From contig CATPAX010000271.1 in the NCBI GenBank assembly GCA_955652215.1, positions 1-10,315 of the forward strand: a DNA stretch of 10,315 nucleotides. The letters are read 5' to 3'. The notes under the pieces were generated by a model. That model did not search any database. It had not been told where the DNA came from and was given only the letters and a program-made list of their open reading frames with translations. Within the stretch, counting starts at the first letter, position 1; each line of letters starts with the position of its first letter. Origin of the DNA: an uncultured Solirubrobacteraceae bacterium (lineage in GTDB: Bacteria; Actinomycetota; Thermoleophilia; Solirubrobacterales; Solirubrobacteraceae). Shown in pieces: positions 1-8,155 of the stretch. A program made the translations under genes and the position numbers.

Positions 1-611
1 GCCTCGAGGCCGTGCCGGGACTGGCGCATCATCTGGCGCACCAGGATCGGAGTCATCGGGCCACTGCCGACGAACATCACGCGCTCGGCTCCGAACATCC
101 GCAGCGCCAGCTTGCGGACGAGGAAACGCAGCGTCAGGGTGAGCACAAAAGCGATGCCGATGTACGCGAGCAGCTCGGAGAAGCCGACCTTGCCGGGAGG
201 GGTCAGCTGCAGGTAGAGCCAGGTCGCGACGCCTCCGACGAGGAACGCATGAGCCATCGCGGGGATGTCGTCGACCGTCGCGTAGCCGACCCTGCGCAAC
301 CCCGCGGCGTACAGGCCATAGACATTCAGCAGGACGATCCAGAACGGAAGCGTCATAACGGTCCAGAGGGCATGCTGGGTCGGATCGGGGACCCCCAGCA
401 GCGACCACGATGCGATGCCGCACAGCAGCGCGATCAGATCGGCGCAGACGAGCAGTCGCCGCGTGCGGTAATCGCGCCCGACCCCCGCCGTCGCGACCGG
501 CTCCACGACCGTGAGCTCGACGGGCAGCGACCCGTTGCCCGGGCCGTCCACCGCCGGATCACGCCAAGCTCCTCCCCGCAGCCACTCCCTGCGTGCGGCC
601 TGCTGTCTCAT
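1..611 (-). CDS. Sugar-phosphate (undecaprenyl-phosphate) transferase, N-terminal part, truncated by window edge
   Basis: The reverse strand is open from an ATG at 611 to the window edge (203 codons), so only the N-terminal part is seen. Residues about 52-73, 82-103, 115-135 and 146-166 are hydrophobic and look like four membrane helices. They are followed by a soluble start with RVMFVGSG at 177-184, which fits the nucleotide-binding-like fold (CoA_binding_3) of polyprenyl glycosylphosphotransferases. In that family a C-terminal catalytic domain moves a sugar phosphate from a nucleotide sugar to undecaprenyl phosphate at the inner membrane, starting exopolysaccharide or glycan synthesis; that domain would lie outside the window. 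The start is supported by GGAGGGG 8 bases upstream. The gene is separated from the aminotransferase by 134 bases, so it is probably a separate transcription unit and perhaps not part of the peptide pathway. Family call fairly sure; substrate unknown. Confidence 0.8.
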   Translation of the reverse strand, partial: MRQQAARREWLRGGAWRDPAVDGPGNGSLPVELTVVEPVATAGVGRDYRTRRLLVCADLIALLCGIASWSLLGVPDPTQHALWTVMTLPFWIVLLNVYGLYAAGLRRVGYATVDDIPAMAHAFLVGGVATWLYLQLTPPGKVGFSELLAYIGIAFVLTLTLRFLVRKLALRMFGAERVMFVGSGPMTPILVRQMMRQSRHGLE

Positions 612-745
612 CGTTATCGCCCCTCCATCAATTACTGCAAAGAGGACATTCCCCTCGCCTCCCGTCCCAAAGGCTACTTCAGTTTGGATGCCCGCGCCAA
701 CCTTTGTGCAAACAGCGGTACGGGCCCGGACACTCCCGCGCGTCT
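612..745 (-). promoter_or_regulatory. Intergenic region, probable promoter of the sugar transferase
   Basis: These 134 bases lie between the aminotransferase stop and the sugar-transferase start, both on the minus strand. The part nearest the transferase (about 625-715) is more AT-rich than the surrounding coding DNA, as expected for a promoter region. I could not identify convincing -35/-10 boxes. There are only short inverted repeats (a GAGG/CCTC pair near 650-665 and the 8-base palindrome CGGGCCCG near 721) and no stem followed by a T-run, so no intrinsic terminator for the aminotransferase is claimed. Confidence 0.4.
620..626 (-). promoter_or_regulatory. Ribosome binding site of the sugar transferase
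   Basis: GGAGGGG on the minus strand lies 8 bases before the ATG at 611. It decides the start of the transferase, which is otherwise known only from an open frame running off the window. Confidence 0.65.
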
Positions 746-2113
<1,368 letters not shown>

Positions 2114-2191
2114 GTTGCCCCTCTACGTTTGTGTCAACCGGTTCGGCCGACGGAATGCGCGCTTCGCGAGCTTCCGGCAGTCGTGTTGTGC

Positions 2192-3235
2192 TCAGGCGGA
2201 GGCGCCAGCGAGATCGGTCGCGTGGATCATCTCGCCCATCGCCACCAGCAGCTTTCGCGGGCCGCTGAACGGCCGGCGTGCGTGCGCGACGAGCATGTTG
2301 TCCACTGCGATCAGGTCGCCCTCCTGCCATGGGAACTCAACGCACAGCTCCTCGTAGAGCTCGCCGATCCGGTCCACTACCTCGTCCGGGATCTTGCTCC
2401 CGTCGCCGAAGTACACGTTGCGCGGCAGATCCTCGTCGGAGAACAGCTGCCGCAGGGCGTTTCGCGTCTCGTCGTCCAGGCACGAGACGTGGTGCAGCTG
2501 AACCTGGTTGAAGAACACCTGCTCACCCGTACGTGGGTGGGCGCGGACCGCCTCGGCGGTCTGCCGGATGCGCAGGCCGTTAGCGGTCCACTCAGAGCTC
2601 ATTCCGGCCTCTGCGCAGATCCGCTGCACCTCTGAGCGGTCGTCGGTGTGGAAGAAGTCCTGCCACGGCACGTCGATCCCCTCGGAGAAGTTGCGGACAT
2701 ACATCAGCCCCTTCTCGACGAACTCCTCACGAATCTCGGGATCGAGCGCCTCGAGCACCGTGCGGCAGTCCAGGAGCGGGGTCTCGCCTCGGTCCGGCGC
2801 AGGTGTCACGCAGAAGAAGAACTGGCGTAGCGGCCAGGACGGGAGGTGCGAGCTCTCGTTGTGGAACAGGATCATCTTGTCGGGGGGGTACGGCGTCGAG
2901 CCGTACACCCGCTCGCTTGCGCTCTCCGGCGGCAGATCGCCGTACTCGGCGAACAGGTCACCGGCGATCGTCGAGGCGACGGCCTCGAAGTCCGCAGCAT
3001 CCTTCAAGCCGAACCCACGGAACAGGATCGCCCCATGCTTGTCCAGCAGCGTGTCCAGCTCTTCGCTGTGGCCCGCGCACCAAGCCGCCAGATCGACGTT
3101 CTCGATGGCGGGTGTGATCATCGCCGGCAGCTCGCCCGTCCCCGGCAGCGTCCCGACCTCGACGAGCCTTCCGTCCGATACGGCTCTGCGCCGCATGCCT
3201 CGCAGCCCTCCCGGCCCGCTTGCCCCTGCGCTCAT
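2192..3235 (-). CDS. SyrP-like Fe(II)/2-oxoglutarate-dependent hydroxylase (TauD/TfdA superfamily)
   Basis: A 347-residue clavaminate-synthase/TauD-type oxygenase. The iron site is visible as HxE in ILFHNESSH (His125, Glu127) plus a distal His318 in VDNMLVAHARRPF; Arg327 in SGPRKLL is the likely 2-oxoglutarate carboxylate ligand. Other family blocks are GAILFRGFG (68-76), LMYVRNFSEG (177-186), HPRTGEQVFFNQ (233-244) and FPWQEGD (301-307). This pattern matches the SyrP group, whose characterised member beta-hydroxylates aspartate held on an NRPS carrier domain in syringomycin synthesis. The target here is probably a carrier-bound residue; that it is Asp is inference, since the only adenylation domain in the window reads as glycine-specific. 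The start has AGGAGG 4 bases upstream; Met14 is a later alternative. It follows the phosphopantetheinyl transferase by only 16 bases, so the two are surely cotranscribed. Confidence 0.87.
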   Translation of the reverse strand: MSAGASGPGGLRGMRRRAVSDGRLVEVGTLPGTGELPAMITPAIENVDLAAWCAGHSEELDTLLDKHGAILFRGFGLKDAADFEAVASTIAGDLFAEYGDLPPESASERVYGSTPYPPDKMILFHNESSHLPSWPLRQFFFCVTPAPDRGETPLLDCRTVLEALDPEIREEFVEKGLMYVRNFSEGIDVPWQDFFHTDDRSEVQRICAEAGMSSEWTANGLRIRQTAEAVRAHPRTGEQVFFNQVQLHHVSCLDDETRNALRQLFSDEDLPRNVYFGDGSKIPDEVVDRIGELYEELCVEFPWQEGDLIAVDNMLVAHARRPFSGPRKLLVAMGEMIHATDLAGASA

Positions 3236-3239
3236 CGTT

Positions 3240-3245
3240 CCTCCT
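3240..3245 (-). promoter_or_regulatory. Ribosome binding site of the SyrP-like hydroxylase
   Basis: A consensus AGGAGG on the minus strand, 4 bases before the ATG at 3235 and inside the 16-base gap after the phosphopantetheinyl transferase stop. It supports this start over the internal Met14. Confidence 0.7.
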
Positions 3246-3251
3246 GTCTGA

Positions 3252-3977
3252 TCAACTGCTGTTCACCACGGGCGTCAGCGTCTGGCGCTTGATCACCGGC
3301 GAAGCCCTGGTACGGATCGCAAGTGCCGCGATGTACCCGACTGCCTCATCGCTCAGGTCGCTCAGGATCCACTCCGTCGGTTCGCTTCTCGACCATTCGG
3401 TTCGCAACACTGCGACCGGTTGCCCGCGATCAAGACTAACATCAAAGGTATCCAGTGCGAGCTGGAGCCCGTCCCCGCGAGCCTTCACGAACGCCTCCTT
3501 GCGGGTCCAGCAGCGCAAGAATGCCCGCGGCCGCTCGGCGGTTGGCAGTGAACGCAGAACCGCGACCTCCGCGGGCGAGAAGAACCGCTCGGCGAGTCGC
3601 TCATCCGTCAGCTCGGCGTCCTCGATCTCGACGTCGATCCCGACCTCCCCCACGCGGGTGACCGCAACCAGGATGACCGTGCCCGAGTGCGCGAGGTTGA
3701 AACGGATCTCCGAGCTCACCAGCGCGGGCTTGTCGAACGCGCCGTACTGAAACCGGACGTCCGTGGGCTCCAGATCCAGGTAACGCGCCAGCAGGCAGCG
3801 CAGCTGGCCCCGACCGACGATGTAGCGAGATCGGTCCCGCTGAAAGCGAAACCGCACGGCACGATCCCGCTCGTCGGTGGACAGGAGCGATTCGAACCCC
3901 GCCACGATCTCGGCGGGGTAATCGAGGGAGCCTTCCCAGACATGCACTTCGCTTTCCGGAAGCTGGATCCTGGGCAT
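3252..3977 (-). CDS. 4'-phosphopantetheinyl transferase, Sfp type
   Basis: A 241-residue Sfp/Gsp/HetI-type transferase, the usual length for the group. It would move the phosphopantetheine arm from coenzyme A onto the conserved Ser of carrier domains, so that NRPS proteins become active. Motifs: GRGQLRCLLARYL (55-67), FNLAHSG (93-99), the metal-binding GIDVE (Asp115, Glu117) and WTRKEAFVK (157-165, with Glu161 and Lys165). It is the first gene of the minus-strand group and is divergent from the NRPS at 4050, whose carrier Ser714 is an obvious substrate. The ATG at 3977 is preceded by a modest GAGGG. No key residue is missing. Family and role are clear; whether it also serves other clusters in the genome is not visible. 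Confidence 0.93.
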   Translation of the reverse strand: MPRIQLPESEVHVWEGSLDYPAEIVAGFESLLSTDERDRAVRFRFQRDRSRYIVGRGQLRCLLARYLDLEPTDVRFQYGAFDKPALVSSEIRFNLAHSGTVILVAVTRVGEVGIDVEIEDAELTDERLAERFFSPAEVAVLRSLPTAERPRAFLRCWTRKEAFVKARGDGLQLALDTFDVSLDRGQPVAVLRTEWSRSEPTEWILSDLSDEAVGYIAALAIRTRASPVIKRQTLTPVVNSS

Positions 3978-4049
3978 CGGAGACCCTCTACTATTCTCGA
4001 TCCGGGGCCTGGCAACAAGCGATCGGGCAGGGGCGGCTCGACAATCTCA
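3978..4049. promoter_or_regulatory. Divergent intergenic region between the phosphopantetheinyl transferase and the NRPS
   Basis: The 72 bases between the two divergent starts must carry, or lie next to, promoters for both gene groups. A bidirectional control point here would switch the minus-strand supply/activation genes and the plus-strand assembly/tailoring genes together. I see no confident -35/-10 pair and no clear operator palindrome. The plus-strand promoter may lie within the 5' end of the transferase gene. If the NRPS starts further upstream this spacer becomes shorter. Confidence 0.45.
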
Positions 4050-7000
4050 GTGCACGCAATCGCGACTTCAGCGGATCGCACGGCGGCGATCGACGAGGAT
4101 GGGCTCGCCCCGGGCGGCAGGGTTGTCGCTGCGCTGGCCGTGGTGCTCGCCAGGCACCAGGAGCGCAGCGAGCTCGTGCTCGGTTACCTTGATGGCACCG
4201 GCCACGCGCCGATCCCGGTGCACCTGAGCCTCCAGGAGGACCCGAGCTTCGAGGACCTCGTCCGCGAAGTGGGCGAAGCGATCGGCGCCGCCCCTGAGAG
4301 TCGCGCTTCGAGCCGGATGCTCGATGGGATCGTGGCGATCGATCGCGATCCGGCCGCGGGTGCGATCGGCTCGCTATGGCTCGCGGTCCATCGCGGCTCG
4401 GACGGGGCCAGACTGGTCCTCCACGGCACGGACCCGGCAGCCTGCGAGCGGTTGCTCGGGCACGTGGAGACCGCGCTCGGGGGCGATCCGCAGCTCCCCG
4501 CCAGTGCGGTGGAGATCATCACGCCCCAGGAGCGCCGGGAGCTACTGGAAACGTTCAATCAGACCTCGGCGCCATACCCGGACCGCTGCCTGCACGAGTT
4601 GCTGCACGAGCGGGCGACGCTCACTCCAAGTGCTGTCGCGGTACGCGATCCCGCGAGCACGCTGACCTACGCGGAGCTCGACGCGCGCGCCAACCAGCTC
4701 GCCCACCATCTACTCGAGCTTGGAGTGCAGGCGGAGGATCTCGTGGCCATCGCGGTCAGCCGCTGCGCCGAGATGCTGGTCGGACTGCTGGGGATCATGA
4801 AGGCTGGCGCCGCCTACGTACCGGTCGATCCAGCCTACCCGCGCGAGCGCCAGGAGTTCATGCTGAGCAGCTCCGGAGCGGCCGTGCTCGTCACCCAGGA
4901 GCCGCTGGTCGACAGCTTGCCGATAGACGGTGAACGCGTTGTGTGCCTCGACCGTGACCGGGCGCTCCTGGCCCGGCATCCCGCCGAGCCACCGAACGTC
5001 GGCGCGGATCCAGAGCAACTCGCGTACACGATCTACACATCGGGCTCGACCGGGCAGCCAAAAGGCGTCCAGATCCCGCATCGAGCGCTGGTCAACTTCT
5101 TGACCACGATGCGCGAGCGTCCAGGGCTCTCGGCCGAGGACGTGCTCGTCGCGGTGACCACGTTGTCGTTCGACATCGCCGGCCTGGAGCTGTACCTGCC
5201 ACTGCTCGTGGGCGCCCAGGTGGTGGTCGCTCCAGCTGAGACGGCGAGCGAACCTCGCGCGCTTTCGCAGCTGCTCGCCGACAGCGGCGCGACGGTAATG
5301 CAGGCCACACCCACGACATGGCGGATGCTGCTCGACTCGGGTTGGCGCCCGAACGGCAGCCTCAAGGCCCTGTGCGGCGGGGAGGCACTCCCGGTGGCGC
5401 TCTCCGACCGGCTGGTGGCGGTCGGGCTCGAGCTGTGGAACATGTATGGGCCGACCGAGACCACGATCTGGTCGACCTGCGCCAGGGTCACCACCACCGG
5501 CCAAGCGCTCACGATCGGGCGACCGATCGCGAACACCACAATCTACGTCCTCGACCGGCATCTGCAGCCGGTTCCCGCTGAGGTGGCCGGAGAGCTGTGG
5601 ATCGGCGGCGACGGACTGGCGCGCGGATACCGGGGGCGACCGGATCTGACCGAGGAGCGGTTCATCGCCAATCCATTTGGCTCGGGACGGGTCTACCGGA
5701 CCGGGGATCTCGTGCGCTACCGCCCGACGGGAGAGATCGAGTTTCTCGGCCGTATCGACAACCAGGTAAAGGTCAGGGGCTTCCGGATCGAGCTCGGCGA
5801 GATCGAGACCGTCCTGTCCCGGCATCCCGGTGTCGCCGAGGCGGTGGTGATCGCGCGCGGCGAGACGGGCGCCGACGCGGACCTCGCGGCATACGTGATC
5901 GCGTCGGGCGACCCAGTGGGTGCTCGTGAGCTCCGCGACTTCGCCGGCCGCTCGCTTCCCGCCTACATGGTCCCGTCGACCGTCACGACACTCGACGCGT
6001 TCCCGCTCACGCCGAACGGGAAGGTCGACCGCAAGGCGCTGCCCGAGCCCGCCCGAGAGCGTTCCGCAGAGCGCGAGCTGACCGCGCCCCGAACTGCGCT
6101 CGAGCGCAGGCTGACCGCAATCTGGGAGCGGCAGCTTGCGATCAGTCCCATCGGAGTCCGCGACGACTTCTTCGACCTCGGCGTGACATCGTTCGTGGCA
6201 GCCGAGCTGTTCGCCGCAATCGAGCACGATTTGGGCTCGGAGCTCCCGCTGGGCGCGATCTTCCAAGCGCCGACCATCGAGACGCTCGCAGCACTGATCG
6301 AGTCTCACGGCGCCAGTTCGCGGTTCACCTCCCTCGTGGCCATTCAGCCTGCCGGCACCCGCCCCCCGATCTTCTGCATCCACGGGGGTGCGGGCACGAT
6401 TCTGCACCTGGCCGGTCTCTCGCGACGCCTTGGTCCAGACCAGCCGTTCTACGCGCTTCAGTCCAGAGGCCTCTATGGCGGCGCGGCGCCGCTCACCAGC
6501 GTCGAGGACATGGCCACGCACTACCTGTCCGAGATGCGGGAGGTACATCCCGAAGGCCCCTGGTACATCGGCGGCTACTGCTTCGGCGCGATCGTCGCGC
6601 ACGAGATCGCGACGCGCCTTCAGGGCGCCGGCGAGGACGTGCGGCTGCTGAGCATCTTCAACGGGCCGAGTCCCACCTGGATCAAGCGGTGGGGCTGGCA
6701 CGGTAATCAGCCAAGCTGGCTGGCGAAGAACCCACGCCCCTCGAAGCCGACCGAGGGGGAGCGCCGCCGCCGCAAGCGGGCCGCCCTCGTGCGGCGGTTG
6801 ACCCGCGCTCTCCGAGACCCACGGCGGGTGTGGACAGGCCTGATGTGGGATCTGTGGGAGCCCCGCACTCGCCTCGCGCTCGCGCTCGGCCGGCCGATAC
6901 CCGAGCAGCTACGAGAGCGGTATTTCCTCGAGCTCCACGCCAAGGCTGAGCGCGCCTACGAGCCCCGGGTGTTTGACGGAGAGATCCTCCTGTTCTATGG

Positions 7001-7157
7001 GGAAGGCCTGTACGAGGAGCCGACGCTCGGTTGGGAGCCCTTTGCCACCGGCGGGGTGAGGTCGTTCGCGGTTCCCGGCGAGCACAGCGGCAACCGCGAC
7101 GCGATGCACGAGCCGGCTGTCGGCTTCGTGGCCGCGCATCTCGCGGTGGCCCTCTGA
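4050..7157 (+). CDS. NRPS with domains: condensation remnant, adenylation (glycine-like), carrier, Cys-type thioesterase
   Basis: About 1035 residues from a GTG at 4050. Residues 1-160 resemble only the C-terminal half of a condensation domain and lack the HHxxxDG motif. The adenylation domain (about 175-660) has YTSGSTG (329-335), YGPTETT (466-472) and the A10 Lys658. Specificity positions by motif alignment to GrsA are D375, I376, L379, Q418, L441, G443, M465, I473, W474 and K658, one change from the known glycine code DILQLGLIWK. The carrier domain has FFDLGVTSF with the arm-bearing Ser714. The thioesterase (about 765-1030) has GYCFG with Cys844 in place of Ser, His1012 in PGEHSG, and Asn871 where a catalytic Asp is usual; an Arg-rich stretch near 902-930 lies in the lid. 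The module would load glycine and release the peptide. The frame is open upstream to 3687, but earlier starts would overlap the divergent transferase; the start is uncertain, with GTG 4140 possible. The sulfotransferase follows at once. Confidence 0.92.
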   Translation: MHAIATSADRTAAIDEDGLAPGGRVVAALAVVLARHQERSELVLGYLDGTGHAPIPVHLSLQEDPSFEDLVREVGEAIGAAPESRASSRMLDGIVAIDRDPAAGAIGSLWLAVHRGSDGARLVLHGTDPAACERLLGHVETALGGDPQLPASAVEIITPQERRELLETFNQTSAPYPDRCLHELLHERATLTPSAVAVRDPASTLTYAELDARANQLAHHLLELGVQAEDLVAIAVSRCAEMLVGLLGIMKAGAAYVPVDPAYPRERQEFMLSSSGAAVLVTQEPLVDSLPIDGERVVCLDRDRALLARHPAEPPNVGADPEQLAYTIYTSGSTGQPKGVQIPHRALVNFLTTMRERPGLSAEDVLVAVTTLSFDIAGLELYLPLLVGAQVVVAPAETASEPRALSQLLADSGATVMQATPTTWRMLLDSGWRPNGSLKALCGGEALPVALSDRLVAVGLELWNMYGPTETTIWSTCARVTTTGQALTIGRPIANTTIYVLDRHLQPVPAEVAGELWIGGDGLARGYRGRPDLTEERFIANPFGSGRVYRTGDLVRYRPTGEIEFLGRIDNQVKVRGFRIELGEIETVLSRHPGVAEAVVIARGETGADADLAAYVIASGDPVGARELRDFAGRSLPAYMVPSTVTTLDAFPLTPNGKVDRKALPEPARERSAERELTAPRTALERRLTAIWERQLAISPIGVRDDFFDLGVTSFVAAELFAAIEHDLGSELPLGAIFQAPTIETLAALIESHGASSRFTSLVAIQPAGTRPPIFCIHGGAGTILHLAGLSRRLGPDQPFYALQSRGLYGGAAPLTSVEDMATHYLSEMREVHPEGPWYIGGYCFGAIVAHEIATRLQGAGEDVRLLSIFNGPSPTWIKRWGWHGNQPSWLAKNPRPSKPTEGERRRRKRAALVRRLTRALRDPRRVWTGLMWDLWEPRTRLALALGRPIPEQLRERYFLELHAKAERAYEPRVFDGEILLFYGEGLYEEPTLGWEPFATGGVRSFAVPGEHSGNRDAMHEPAVGFVAAHLAVAL

Positions 7158-7168
7158 AGGTGGCTGGG

Positions 7169-8155
7169 GTGCGGTCCGCTGAGCGATTCCGGCGCACCCC
7201 CCGCGGTGCGCTCGAGTACGCGGTGCGCCAACACCTCCCGAGACCCGCATACCAGACGGCAATCAGGAGCTACTACGAAGCCCGCAGGCTTGCCGGTAAG
7301 GGCTTCGGGCGCGGCCGCCTTCTGCCCGACTTCGTGATCATCGGCGCCGCGAAGGCCGGCACGACCAGCCTCTATGGCTGGCTCAGCCGCCACCCGTTCG
7401 TTGCGCCCGCGTCCACGAAGGAAGTCCACTACTTCGACTACAACCACTATCGCGGCGAGGATTGGTACCGCCGCCACTTCCCGCTCGCCGGCGAGAGCGA
7501 GCGCTTCTCAGCCACGCACGGGCGTCCGTTCCTGACCGGCGAGGCGAGTCCGTCGTACATCTCGCACGACTGGGCGCCACAGCGTCTCGCTCGTGCGCTG
7601 CCCGATGCGAAGCTCCTCGTGGCGCTCCGCAACCCGGTCGACCGTGCCTACTCGCAGTTTCAGATGTCTCGGCGCGAGCAGGAGGAGCCACTCGAATCCT
7701 TCGCGACGGCGGTGGCCGCCGAGGAGCAGCGGCTCGCGCCAGAGCTCGCCCGAACGAAGGTCGACCGCCGGTATCAGAGCTGGCCGATCGGATGCTGGTC
7801 ATATCTCATGCGAAGCCGCTACGCCGAGCAGCTCGCGCGGTGGTTCGCGCTCCTGCCGCGCGAGCAGTTTCACTTCCTCACGCTCGAGGACCTCTCGGCG
7901 CAGCCGCAGGCGACGCTCGACAGTGTGCACGAGTTCCTGGGTCTCCCGACCCACCGCTACGAGGGCTTGAAGCCCCTCCACACCGCCACCTACGACGCGA
8001 TCGATCCGGCGACTCGCGCGCAGCTGGCCGAGTACTTCCGGCTCCTCAATGAGCGCCTCTACGAGCTGGTCGGGAGGGACTTCGGGTGGGAGCGGCCCGC
8101 GGGAGAGCAGCGCCACGCTCCGGCGCAGAATCCCGCCGAGGCTCTCCCGAGGTGA
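7169..8155 (+). CDS. PAPS-dependent sulfotransferase
   Basis: About 328 residues. The 5'-phosphosulfate loop is seen as FVIIGAAKAGTTSLY (55-69, Lys62) and the 3'-phosphate motif as LRNPVDRAYSQF (153-164), both hallmarks of the cytosolic/heparan-type sulfotransferase family. KEVHYFD (84-90) and the WY...FP block also fit the bacterial NDST-like branch. The enzyme moves sulfate from PAPS to a hydroxyl or amine; the acceptor cannot be read from sequence. It sits between an NRPS and a reductase and is almost certainly cotranscribed with both, so the peptide or a precursor is the likely acceptor, though a glycan is possible given the polysaccharide gene at the other edge. GTG 7169 has AAGGTGG at a suitable distance; GTG 7160, two bases after the NRPS stop, is almost as good. 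No membrane segment is apparent. Confidence 0.87.
   Translation: MRSAERFRRTPRGALEYAVRQHLPRPAYQTAIRSYYEARRLAGKGFGRGRLLPDFVIIGAAKAGTTSLYGWLSRHPFVAPASTKEVHYFDYNHYRGEDWYRRHFPLAGESERFSATHGRPFLTGEASPSYISHDWAPQRLARALPDAKLLVALRNPVDRAYSQFQMSRREQEEPLESFATAVAAEEQRLAPELARTKVDRRYQSWPIGCWSYLMRSRYAEQLARWFALLPREQFHFLTLEDLSAQPQATLDSVHEFLGLPTHRYEGLKPLHTATYDAIDPATRAQLAEYFRLLNERLYELVGRDFGWERPAGEQRHAPAQNPAEALPR

Noticed and set aside
2114..2191. A TTGACA-like box in the gap between the hydroxylase and the aminotransferase
   Set aside because: No -10 element stands at the right distance before the aminotransferase ATG, so an internal promoter is not supported.
3990..4018. Possible minus-strand promoter boxes TTGTTG and AATAGT, 17 bases apart, before the phosphopantetheinyl transferase
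   Set aside because: The match is weak, and a start of transcription from it would fall on the ribosome binding site, leaving no usable leader.
3687..4049. Upstream extension of the NRPS frame to earlier ATG codons (for example 3942)
   Set aside because: It would run antisense through the phosphopantetheinyl transferase, and the extra residues look nothing like a condensation domain. GTG 4050 is the first start after the divergent gene, although its ribosome site is weak.
4710..6701. A 663-codon minus-strand open frame opposite the NRPS
   Set aside because: It is antisense to the adenylation, carrier and thioesterase domains, whose motifs are all intact on the plus strand. The translation has no domain pattern.
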